From contig RDEW01000003.1 in assembly GCA_011109175.1 (NCBI GenBank), forward strand, positions 2,226,923 to 2,290,922: a stretch of DNA of 64,000 bases, in the 5' to 3' direction. A program made the position numbers and the translations under genes. Below the pieces are notes generated by a model. It saw nothing but the letters and a program-made list of their open reading frames with translations. It was not told the DNA's origin and searched no databases. This stretch comes from Dicyema japonicum (taxonomy: Eukaryota > Dicyemida > Rhombozoa > Dicyemidae). Numbering within the stretch: position 1 is the first letter of the stretch; the number at the start of each line of letters is the position of its first letter. This document shows, in pieces, positions 12,770 to 22,693 of this stretch.

Positions 12770-15297
12770 TTACAAATCAACCTCAGGTACAGGATCAGCA
12801 GTAATATCAGCGTCCTCTGGCTGTGGAATATCATCAGCCATTTGAGGTTCATTTACTTTATCTTTAAAAATATCAGTCCGTGGGACATCACTCGTCTCAT
12901 CATCTTCCATAACTTCGTCCTCCCCTTCATCATCAATAAGAATTAACTAAGTCATCACCGACAAAACAACTTCATTCTCAAATTCATCATCACTTATTTG
13001 AAGACTGGCCTTCAAATGCTTCTCAGCACGATTCGCGAACCCAATTGAGTCACGTGGAGTGTACTGAGACCTTAACATGCATATTTGGTAAAAGAATTTG
13101 ACAGTATCCACCCACTCTGTGTCATTTCCATCATGAACCTACGGCCTAATAACACGGGCCACCAACATCAAAGTCACTCTTGAGTCTTTTCACTAAAGGA
13201 TGGTAGGGATTCAACTCCAACACCTTTTTCATTTGCATGTAATATCTAAAATAGTAAGCACGTGACCATAATACTTTGCAGTTGGGTCATTGGCCCTGTG
13301 AGCTGTTTGTGCAGTCATTATTCTCTCCATATTCCCAGTTATTCCCTCACTTTCAGCAACAATCACACACGAAGTGTTGACAATTCTGTAGGAGAGTTTA
13401 ACACGAGAGATCATGGCACTCAAAAGAGACTGGATTTTGTCTCCAAATTGTAAATATTGGTTCTCCAAGATCTTCCTCTGATCGGCCACTTTATCAGATT
13501 CATTAATATCAATGTCTCCTTTGGCTATATTCTGTAATCTCTTTCCTTTATGTTCAGTCAGATGTCCAATGGCATACTCATCCACCGGATCGAGCAAGTA
13601 AATAATCTCATAGTTCCTTCTCAGCAGTCTCTCCACAAATGGGGATTTTTTGACAGTTTGCATGCTATCTCCACCAATATAGTATATGGCTGGCTGTTTG
13701 GGGTTCATTCTGTCCACATATTCGTCTAAACTAGTCATATTCTCTGTAGAGTAAGAGGAGTAGAAATTTGTGATTTTGGCAAGTCTATTCCTGTTGGAGG
13801 CATCCTCATTGATCCCCATTTTTATTCTAAAATAATCAATATACTCACTGGATTCCATATTCCTTCCAAAACTCCTGTCTCTTCTCATTTGATAACTTGG
13901 AGACGGCCTCAATGAACTTTCTTATAATCTTCTTCTTTATAATCTTCAACAGTTTGTTCTCCTGAAGTTGGTCCCGTGATACATTCAGTGGTAAGTCATC
14001 AGAGTCAATCACAATAATCAAAAATCTCAGATAGTTTGGCATAAACTCATTCTCATAAAAGGCATCGGATATGAACACTCTTCTCACATACAACTACAGT
14101 AAATAATCCGATAACTCGTATGTTGTTACGGGACAGAGTCTCATGTACTAGTTTGGAGGGCACGAATATCATTGCTGAGAAGGCTACGTCCCCTTCCGCC
14201 TTGAAATGCACGTGGAACATGACTGGATTAGAATCTTTGGTCATATGCTCGTAGAACTGATTGTATTCGACCTCTTCCACATCAGTGGGACTACAACTTA
14301 GTGGGGATACAACTTTCTCAGCCACAGAGGCTTCAACGTGTTGATGTGATTCCAGTATTCCACAGTCTTTGTCTTTGAGTCTTCGTCTTCCTCCGTCTGG
14401 TAGTTGTAAATGACAACTAACCTTCTTATCCCACAAGTAAATAGGAAGGACAAGAATTGGGAAAATTTACGGCACATTTCGTCGAGTTTCATGGTATCAA
14501 GGAACTCACGGGAATCGTCTCTCAAAAACAGGACTATTTTAGTCCCTCGTCCCAAAGTATTGCCACGTGGGTCAGCGACAATGCTGTAGGAAGAAGCATC
14601 AGAAGTCCAAATGTACTGAACGTCGTCGTTGTGCTTTGTGATGACCATGACCTTTTCGGAGACTTAAAATAAAGAGACTCTATATAACCAAGGAAAGATG
14701 AATAGAATCCCACACCGAATTTGCCAATCAGGTCATTCTGAGACTCGGGGTCCGCGTTCTCAAGTTTCTCAAAGAAGGTGGAGGTCCCCGAGTCAGCTAT
14801 TGTTCCCAGGTGGGTTATCAGATCTTGTTTTGTCATTCCAATACCAGAATCGGTGATTTCCAGAGTCCCAGCCACATTATCGACCTAAAATAGAAAAGAT
14901 CACTACTTTTATGTAGATTGATAGCTCCGGATTTGATTCGAGGACACTGGAGTTTTGCAGAGATGTGAATCGAATCTTGTCCAAGGCGTCTGAGCCATTA
15001 GAAACAAGTTCTCTCAGGAAAATCTACAATAAAATATGATCTGTCCACCTCTTTATTTCTGTATAACGAGTTTATGATAAGATTCATTATTCTAGAGACA
15101 TGGGCCTCAAATTGGTGAGGACTGTTTGATTCGAGTTCACTCAGAGACTTCAAATCAAGTCTGTCTAATAACATCAAAGTTACCCATCATCAGAATTGGT
15201 GGGAGGGGGAGGAATCTGAGTTTCAGAACCTCGGCATATGCCTGGAATTACAAATAGAAATACCAAAGGTGGCGAGAATAACCAATATAATGGACAT
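12770..15297 (-). CDS. HSP90B1: Endoplasmin / GRP94 (ER HSP90)
   Basis: ER-type HSP90 chaperone. Start ATG at 15295-15297 gives a signal peptide ([16 protein letters not shown]) in exon 1, ended by a 22-nt intron (15242-15263). The ATPase domain shows [40 protein letters not shown] and [24 protein letters not shown], with the downstream [17 protein letters not shown] linker, is the GRP94 rather than cytosolic version. The middle domain has [27 protein letters not shown] and [17 protein letters not shown]. The C-terminal domain has [10 protein letters not shown] and [13 protein letters not shown]. The protein is about 760 residues with introns of about 19-28 nt. The tail is acidic ([12 protein letters not shown]) and ends PVPEVDL before a TAA at 12770-12772. 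EVDL sits where KDEL is expected, so the ER-retrieval signal is divergent or lost. The gene is otherwise intact. Confidence 0.93.
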
Positions 15298-15660
15298 TTG
15301 ACACGTATTAGAATTTAGACATTTTATTGTAATTTAGGTTAAAATAGGTATATTATTTGCATAAATTAATATATATCATTATATTTATTCATATTTTTAA
15401 ATATTTGATTGAATAGACTAATTTCCAATATTCAAAATAAGTTTTAACTTCATATGCAAAATTGCATTTTTTAATTATTTTTGTTTTAATATGCAAAGTT
15501 AATTAATATGTTAATTCATTATTCTTATAAATTTATTTAAATATTCAATTGGTCTTTTGTGTGCCTGTGAAAGAGCTTCCCAACTTTCTTAGTTTTCTTT
15601 CATTCTTTGCATTAATTTTTACAGTTTTAAAATTACTAAAAGTGATTTTATAATGGTTCA
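15298..15660. other. GRP94 upstream region, AT-rich
   Basis: Very A/T-rich flank (mostly T/A runs) upstream of the GRP94 start; presumably includes its promoter. No ER-stress element or TATA position could be assigned with confidence. No coding block. Confidence 0.4.
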
Positions 15661-15664
15661 AGGT

Positions 15665-16015
15665 CGTTTTTAATAACCCAGGATATATCGGAACTAGCTT
15701 TTATCAAATTCTCTTGTCTGGGAGTATCCTTTCACAGAATCACTTCATATTCAAGCATCCGCCGCCACTACGATAACCAACCCGATAGAGTAGAAAAGAC
15801 GGGGATCCTTTAAGGATGCCGACAAAGAACCAAATGAATATTCGACCACCTATTGGGATTCTCCCTAGTTAATCGGTTCCAATGGCGACTCTAGGAATTG
15901 AAGAAAGCAAAGGGCAAAGAAGAAATCCGTCGACAAAGTTGGCAGCGTTGTGGGAATCGAACCCCTGCTAAATTCAAGCGAACCATTAAGCTACATGGTC
16001 TTAGTCGTCCTAAAT
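15665..16015 (-). repeat. Full-length tRNA-derived SINE
   Basis: Minus-strand SINE. The 5' head at about 15938-16005 carries pol III boxes: A-box-like TAGCTTAATGG (complement of 15983-15993) and B-box GGTTCGATTCC (complement of 15953-15963). It does not fold as a functional tRNA because the outer arms do not pair. The 3' end at 15672-15690 reads, on the plus strand, AATAACCCAGGATATATCGG, a diverged form of the tail shared by other SINEs here and the LINE at 57.2 kb. Length is about 350 bp. The body is more diverged than at 17.7 kb. Confidence 0.7.
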
Positions 16016-16019
16016 ACGA

Positions 16020-17360
16020 AGTGATTTTACTTAACATCTATTATTTATTTGAGAACACAAGATCTCAAAGAAGGTTGTTAAAAACGACTGATTAGCCATG
16101 ACTTTAGTTAATCAACAGACTCCTTTTTCGTGGTCTGATTTCCCAATTGTAGAACGATAGAGCCTCTGCGAATGCCTACAATGGGACTCTATCAGGGTTT
16201 CCTTAGGACTGATCGGTGTTCCTCAGTGTGAGCAATCGCTCAATTACATTTATTCAATTGTGGTTTTCCATCAATTAGATTTTTGCAATAAAACTTAGTT
16301 GATATGACAAGGTCTCCATAATTACCTGCAGGCATCGAGCATCTATGGGAGCAACCTCTTATGATCTCGGGCCCAATGTTCTGTAAGAGCCATCGTGTCA
16401 TTCTAAGCTTAGACTGCCCCGAGGGTAATTAATTATTTTTTTTAAATAATTTATTTTTCAAATCAAAAAACGTAATCGATTTTTGCGGAAATTTCTTTTA
16501 TTTTATTATTTTAAAAACAATTAATTTTTAAGTTGTTTCATAAAATTGCCAATACTACACGTGTAGTATTTATCGAAAGTACCATCGGGGTCAGTGGATG
16601 GGAGGAATAGAGAGAAACAACAATGTTGAACCTAAGTTTATCTCTAAATGTAGTTGGAATCCCCGGTGAAATTCTGGAACTGTGTATAATGATTTAAAAT
16701 CTCATGGTGGACGTTGCAAATTTGAAACTTTCCAATTCAGTCCCAAATTCCCTATCAGTGATTTCTCCGTATTCAGGAACGTTTGGTATGGTCTCTTCAT
16801 CTCTCTGTCTCTTACAGGAGTTTTAATCCCAGGGTACCCTCACATGTCCTGGGTTAAAAGAACCCGGATGCGAGTCATGAACTCTCCGTATACCTTGTAT
16901 TCTTTTAATTCCAGAATATCTAAACAACTTCCTCCGTCCCCCATAATCTGCATACGAACACGCGATTAAATCAGTCAAGACTTCACCACAGGTGCAGTAT
17001 TACAAACCAAAACCCGCACCCTCCATCACCTTCTTCACTCCGGATGAGGTAGTGGTTACGTATCTGTAGCTCAGACAGGATCTCATCGATCCATTTCAAA
17101 CTCACAGGGCCCTGGGCTAGACTGCGTTAACAACTTGTGTTACTACTTTACCAACATCTTTTCTAACGTCTGGAAGAATATCTTGATATGGCAATTCTGG
17201 AAACAAGAATGTACCTTCCACTGTCAAAAGTGCTAGAAAGACTTGTTTGAAAGTTGATTTCCCCCGGTCTAACAATACCTTCTTTAACATTGCTTCAGGT
17301 CTGAGAGTTCTTCCACGACACATCTGGATTCCATCATTATGAATTTGATGTACTAAAAAC
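16020..17360. other. Unassigned region, possible decayed element
   Basis: No host gene recognised. A plus-strand stretch near 16625-16960 and a minus-strand open frame at 17117-17362 (CRGRTLRPEAMLKK, FLFPELPYQDILPDVRKD) look protein-like but match nothing I can name. The right end joins a LINE reverse-transcriptase fragment, so part may be LINE or transposon sequence. A CACGTG lies near 16558. Confidence 0.35.
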
Positions 17361-17700
17361 ACTCATGCGAATGGTTTTTGTCTCTTGGACATACGCAAGG
17401 CCTTCGATTCTGTCTCGAGGTCCCTTCTAACAAAAAAGTCAATTGTGAATGAGTAATTTGCTTTCCGGTCCGACGTGGGAGAGTACGGCATAACAACATC
17501 AAATCAAGATCTCACCTGTTGCCGAATGGGGTACCACAAGGATCCTCACTCTCATCGGCACTGTTTGTTTTATGCAATCCAACGATCGATGTCCCAGACA
17601 CGTTGTTTTTAAAAGTCACTATTGGTGACTCACTTATTCCAATTTCTAGCAAACACCTGATCAGACACCAGGGTACTGGTGCACTTAATTTAATTTATTA
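17360..17700 (+). mobile_element. LINE reverse-transcriptase fragment (Jockey/CR1-like)
   Basis: Plus-strand blocks FCLLDIRKAFDSVSRSLLTK (near 17370) and NGVPQGSSLSSALFVL (near 17523) are reverse-transcriptase motifs A and B of non-LTR LINEs. They are in different frames and separated by a stop. The YADD block is missing and the fragment ends where a SINE begins. A relic. Confidence 0.75.
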
Positions 17701-18015
17701 ACCCCGGATACACCGAGAAAGAAGTTAAAGTAAACAACTAATTAAGTGTATTTAGTTTCCACTTCTACAGAAAGAGTCCATCCGGAATCAACATAAAGGG
17801 TAAAAGACGTCCATACTTGCAGTTGTGGAAACCCCTTTAGTAGAGTGGGGAGAGCAAATGATCCTTTTTCATGCCGGCCTGGCACTAGGCGCCACCTGAG
17901 ATAGGTAGATCTCACGACGCCACTCTAGTAGGAAGGGTAAGAGGAGGAACAGACAAAACAAACAGAAAACTTCAACTAATTAGCCACGCAACACTACATG
18001 GCGCCACGCGGCGTA
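17695..18015 (-). repeat. SINE, 5' truncated, well-preserved 3' end
   Basis: The left end (3' end of the element) reads AACCCCGGATACACCGAGA. The body has GTAAAAGACGTCCATAC, TGCAGTTGTGGAAACCCC, AATGATCCTTTTTCATGCC, GGCACTAGGCGCCACCTGAG and CACGACGCCACTCTAGTAGG. It is nearly identical to 7.2 kb across the body, so this subfamily is relatively young. No B-box head is visible at the right end. Confidence 0.75.
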
Positions 18016-18129
18016 ATTTTTCTGGTGCACTTGTGTCCCCCTAATCACTTATACTATCCCTTAGGTAATTATAGTACCCACATAAAAATAATAATTTTTT
18101 GATTATAATTTTTTTAATTTTTGTCCATA

Positions 18130-18461
18130 ATGTTATCTGAAGAGTTGTATGTTAGCCTTGGTTCTAGCTGCAATACACTGGACATGTTAGAGGAGTATTA
18201 CCGGATCTTTCATTAGAAAAGTGTGTGAAATTTGAAAGGAATTTTAAAATACGCATAAAATATCGACAAGGAAAGGCTAAGTACTTTAGGTGTTTTATAG
18301 TAATACTGCACTTTACGAAGAGCCATATTAGCTATAGCTATTCCCAGACAGGACGCACACCTTATTTAAGTAAAGAACAGTTAATTGGTGATGGAGAACT
18401 AAGGAATGCTATTGACTTCTTTTTTCTCTACGGTGAAGAGGGGTATTTAGTGATGGAGTAG
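18130..18461 (+). CDS. Possible small gene of unknown function
   Basis: ATG at 18130 opens MLSEELYVSLG. Further protein-like blocks follow: KCVKFERNFKIRIKYRQGKA, then LSKEQLIGDGELRNAID and FFFLYGEEGYLVME to a TAG at 18461. Candidate 20-22 nt introns with GT...AG ends separate some blocks (GTATTACCGG...CATTAG; GTACTTTAGG...TATAG). One junction near 18325 lacks a GT donor and would need a GC donor. The last block looks conserved but I cannot name the family. Total would be about 80-90 residues. Confidence 0.35.
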
Positions 18462-18469
18462 TGAGTGAT

Positions 18470-18905
18470 CACAACTAGATAAATATGTGATCCTGTCTTA
18501 GGAGAGCCCACAATTTGGCTCTGTGTTCCTTTCTTGATCCCACACAAGCTTATGATGGACGGAGAACTACCCAATCACAGTGTAACGGGCACCTTGTACT
18601 GTTTAGGTTAATAAAAGTTCCAGAGTGTTTAGAGGAAGTAGTTTCTTTTCAATGATCCACGGTTCCGTTTTTTTCTAGATAGCCCTTATCTTCTCGGGAT
18701 CTGACCAGGGTTATTCTTTAACCTCTCGAATCTGATCTCGGTGGAGTCAACGTTTCCTTGCGATACCTGACCTTTTCCACAAATCTTACGTGATGGAGTA
18801 GTGATTAAGGTCATGGTACTGATAAATCATACTTAGAATGTAAGAAACATCAGACAGGATCTACTTGATATGGCGTATCCGTTGTTGGCGGGGATAAACT
18901 AGAGT
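18470..18905. other. Intergenic, nothing recognised
   Basis: No coding block or repeat family recognised before the SINE at 18.9 kb. Confidence 0.4.
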
Positions 18906-19265
18906 TTTATAATTTTTATTTATTTAATAACCCCAAATATACCGAAAAAAAGTTAAGAGTTAATTAACGGTCAATTAAGGCATATCCAGTCTCCACGATC
19001 AGAGTGAGACCCATCCATTCCAGGCATCACGTCCATATCGTGAAACCTCTCCAGTGAATTAGGGAAGAGATATATTCTTTTGGATCCCGGCTGGTATTAG
19101 GAGTCTCCTAAGACAGGTGGATTAATTGATGCCTCTTATGATTCGAAGAAGGTACAGAGCAGTAGAAATCCTTCAATTAGGTAGATATCAGTGTGGGAAT
19201 CGATCCCAAAGACAATTGTCAACTACATTAAATGGTTATAGCTAAGCTACCCCGGCCTCAATTAT
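18905..19265 (-). repeat. Full-length tRNA-derived SINE
   Basis: The left (3') end reads TTATTTAATAACCCCAAATA then ACCGAAAAAAAGTTAAG. The right (5') head on the minus strand has A-box-like TAGCTTAGCT (complement of 19240-19249) and B-box GGGATCGATTCCCA (near 19194-19207). Body blocks (ATCACGTCCATATCG, GAAACCTCTCCAGTG, GTCTCCTAAGACAGGTGG) align in order with the other copies but are diverged. The outer arms do not pair, so this is not a tRNA gene. Confidence 0.7.
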
Positions 19266-19289
19266 TTGTAAAAAACCATGGATGCAGGA

Positions 19290-19830
19290 AATGCAGATTT
19301 ACCACTATGTCCTTCGGTTGAGAGGATTCAGCAAAGTATTTTGTTATAATCTAAAGAGGATCCTGTATCTGGGATAGAGGATAGTATTCGAGACAGGTCA
19401 CGGGTTGTCATGATGATTTTATTTTTAGGAAATGGTTGGATTGTAGTATGGGAGAAGAACTGTAGATGGGGATTTTTGATTCCCGTCGAAGATGATCAAT
19501 AGGGTTGATGCGAGACATCCAGTCATCTCCCCGACCTCGATGTTTTGGAGTTTTTTAGTTTGTCGATATAATTAGAGAGGAAGACGTTGACCAACAAGGG
19601 ATTCCAAAATGAGCTTGGGTTGGATTGAATTATAGGCTAATCTGCCTTGCCCTAAAAAATGGCCTGACAGTTTTTAGTATTGATTTTTCCGAAAGGCCTT
19701 TGTCCTTTGTTCCTCCAAGTGTTTCGAGTATGTTGGTGGTTGGTCGAATTTGACTCCAAATATGAATGTTTTGCGACGGGAAGTGGTTCTTCAAGAATGG
19801 TTATAATTTGGTGGAAATTTCGAGTTAATA
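19290..19830 (-). mobile_element. Degraded LINE fragment, relative of the 33.2-34.6 kb copy
   Basis: The plus strand aligns by eye with 33640-34170 over about 500 bases: ATTCGAGACAGGTCACGG; GAGACATCCAGTCATCTCC; TCGATGTTTTGGAGTTTTTT; TTGACCAACAAGGG; GGCCTTTGTCCTTTGTTCC. The encoded minus-strand LINE polymerase C-terminus is broken by stops. Confidence 0.65.
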
Positions 19831-19831
19831 G

Positions 19832-19885
19832 AATAAAAGGTGGAAGACGCCCATTCCTTGAAGTTGTGAGTCCCCCGATATGATC
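19832..19885 (-). repeat. SINE body scrap
   Basis: About 40 bases (AAAAGGTGGAAGACGCCCAT then TCCTTGAAGTTGTGAG) match the GACGTCCATTCCTTGCAGTTGTGG block of the SINE family. Too short for more detail. It sits exactly between a LINE relic and the VWA5-like pseudogene. Confidence 0.45.
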
Positions 19886-21331
19886 CTACTTGTTCTGAAA
19901 TTGATAAATGCTTCGAACAAAATGAGTCGGAATTTGTCCCCTTTCTCAAGTTTAACGGTAAAATAACAGGTGGAGCGAAAAAGATTGAAAAAATAGACTC
20001 AAACATTGATCAGCTTATTTTCGGAAAACAAAGTGAAAGCAAATATAATGTAAAAGTAAGGATTCTCATTTTAGCTAAGAATGCCACATATCCCTCAGCT
20101 AATGAACGATTTTTGAATTTATGTGCGATACAGCTAAGTTAACTTGTTCACAGCGGTAATCGAAAAAGGCCTTGATGAACAAATTCTGATGCTGAGTCAT
20201 ATTCCCAGCTTTGAAGATAAAAGACTTTCAGAAATGACTCAATTCATATTTATAACCGATGGGTCAGGAAGTATGACTGGAAATTCAATGTAAAACGGGC
20301 TGTGGAGGCCTTGAAAATTGGGTTGCTAAGTCTTCCCCCCGAAGGCCAATTACAACATAATCAGATTTGAATAGAATTTTGATTTACTCTCCGAAAAGAG
20401 AACAGGACTATTTATATTAGATTTGTTCTAGTTGAAGATGTCGATAAACGGAGGAGGGCACTCAAATATGTAGACATGGGAGGGACTGAGATCCTTAGGC
20501 CAATAAAATACGTGATTAGGAAAAACTGGAAGAAGGCGTACTCCAGAAAAATCACATTTTTTTCAACTTTAGATAATACTGATAACTGACGGTAGTGTGA
20601 GCGACTAACAAGTCATTTATGAAATTTTGTTGAATTTCACAAAAAACAGGTAATTTTGTGATTCATCTACCTAGAGTTTTCTCTCTCGGGATTGGAAGTG
20701 GAGCCTCTTCGATATTGGTGGAGAGGAGAGCCGAGGCTGGAAATGATAATTTGTGGATTCAAGTGCCACCGATATTGACTCCAAAATAATAAAACTCACG
20801 AAGGATGCCACAAAAAGTGTAATAACTGAACAGACTCTTCAATTCGAGGATCATGACCTTGAAGACTACTTTCCCAAGGGAAGGAGTGTTTATATCAATA
20901 CTCTTCTTATATTGACTTTTATAAGGTGACGGAAAGGTTATTTTAAAAGTTACTCCCTAGTTGGAAGAGACTCCCATCCTAAAAATTAATTATTCTGGAT
21001 TCATTGAGTGGATGTTATGAAAAAGTGTGGAAAAACCAGTTGTTTTCACGGAAGGGGTTAATTATCTTTCTAAAATTTCTTATAACTTTTTTGACGATGA
21101 ATTCAATCAAAATAAAAACCAAATCCAGTTTTCTGTGTTGGCTCTTAGTCTCTCAGCCAATATTGCTAGTAGAGTTACCTCAATTCTAGGAATTTCAAAA
21201 ATATATCAAGGGACGAACTCTTCACTGTTTTATGCATCGTTTTTCTTGAAAAATTTTTCCAACATAAGGCTGAAGTTCTGCAGTTGATTATAAGAAAGGC
21301 AGTCGATCTTTTTGGAATTGATGATCATTAA
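19880..21331 (+). pseudogene. VWA5-like (von Willebrand factor A domain) gene, apparently inactivated
   Basis: Blocks follow the order of VIT/VWA5-type proteins. They are an upstream part near 19880-20150, then IEKGLDEQILMLSHIPSFED and FIFITDGSGSMTGNSM near 20230-20290 (the metal-binding DxSxS site), RAVEALKIGLLSLP, NYNIIRF, GGTEILRPIKYVIRKNWK, ILITDGSVSD near 20575, VFSLGIGSGASSILV near 20675, and RAEAGNDNLWIQ. A 25-nt intron near 20650 (GTAATTTTGT...CTACCTAG) is intact, so it once was a spliced gene. The frame breaks right after GSGSMTGNSM and again in a C run near 20335, and in-frame stops follow IIRFE and SVSD. Several independent lesions argue for a pseudogene rather than consensus error. 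In other eukaryotes these are cytosolic proteins of poorly known role. Confidence 0.6.
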
Positions 21332-21394
21332 ATTAAAATTATTCCAAAGACCAAGGGTAACCAAACTAACTAACTCCCTGATCCTGACTCGTTC

Positions 21395-21560
21395 CAGGGT
21401 TCTAGAACTTGTCTCCAGGTAACGACATTGTCCCCCCTCGGGGAAGAATAGTTGGATCCTCTTGATGTCGGCCAGGCATTGGGCGTCTCCTCAGTAAAGT
21501 GGATCCAATGACGCCATCTTAAGGAAAATAATTTATGACCAACTAGAATGGATGATGATG
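21395..21560 (-). repeat. Decayed SINE fragment
   Basis: Blocks GGTTCTAGAACTTGTCTCC, GTCGGCCAGGCATTGGGCGT and CAATGACGCCATCTTAAGG match the GCCGGCCTGGCACTAGGCG ... GACGCCACTCTAGTAGG part of the SINE body. No head or tail is recognisable. Confidence 0.45.
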
Positions 21561-22693
21561 TCGTGAAGTCATTAAAAGACAGAGCTTCTCCCCTTATTAG
21601 ATAAATGAAACCCCCTCCCCATACATACTAATTTGTGGTCATCGTTTTATCAAGTACACTTGTCCCATATGGAGGTTTGTGGTATTTTCGTCAATAAATA
21701 AAAAATTAAAAAAAAATTAATAAAAAATAAATAAAAAATTAAGATCGACTAAGAACTTCTCGTCTTTTACTACAATGAATATACCCTTCCTCCCCATGGC
21801 ACCGGTATCCTGTGATTCTCAAAAATCTATTTAGCGATATGATCTCGATCAGAAAAACCCTGATCGAGTTCAAATGTAGGTATTCACGGAGACTCTTCCG
21901 TTTAACAGTTGGGACACTTGATAATGTGAAGATGTTTCAGGGACTGTTGGAAGCTAAGATCACTTAGTTGTTACAACATATTCTTGGTGGTTTTGGGGTA
22001 ACAAATAATATTTAAGGTTAAAATCTTCTCTTGTTGACCACTAATAGTTGGAGACAGAGATTCTGATGTTGGGTGATCACTTCAATGGAGAACTTACGAT
22101 ATCTCCAACAATCACTTTACCCTAACCATCCAAAATTCCCGCTAATCACATGCACATCCGAAAGATCCTAACTCGTTACCAAAAAACACTTCGAAAAGTT
22201 TCACCTCTATCAAAAACTCGAACCCCGATTAAAATAATAGGCTACTTCGTTTCCACCCATGCAATACGGACCCTTAAAGACAATAAAAAAATAGGCCGCC
22301 GACCTCCTGAGAACAGCGCTTCAAAATCGCTGCTAAATTGAACAGCGCTTCAATGACCGTCAGAGTAAAACTCGCACACATACGGTGTGACATAGTCCAT
22401 CTATGTGTGGAAGACAAATTCGATATCTTTCTGCCAACCCTAGACCACCAGGACTCAACGTGGAAGTGGATGGATGCGACATATTTTGGCAGCGTCTTTC
22501 CTGAAGTTCGTCAACTTCCTACGTGCTAGTAAAGCTGAGAATAATAGTGTAATTTATTGAAGAGATCCTCAGAAACAGAGTCGGTTCCCTGAAGGTCTCG
22601 TAATTCCACCGTGTCATCACTGTCTCTTGGCAGCCGGTGTCTGATCTGTTTTTTTTGTTTAATAATAATTTAATTTATTGATTAAGCTAATTA
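21561..22693. other. Intergenic, nothing recognised; short direct repeat
   Basis: No gene recognised. A low-complexity A/T stretch lies at 21690-21745. The 14-mer GAACAGCGCTTCAA occurs twice 28 bases apart (near 22311 and 22339). Open frames near 22150-22530 show no familiar motif. Confidence 0.4.
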
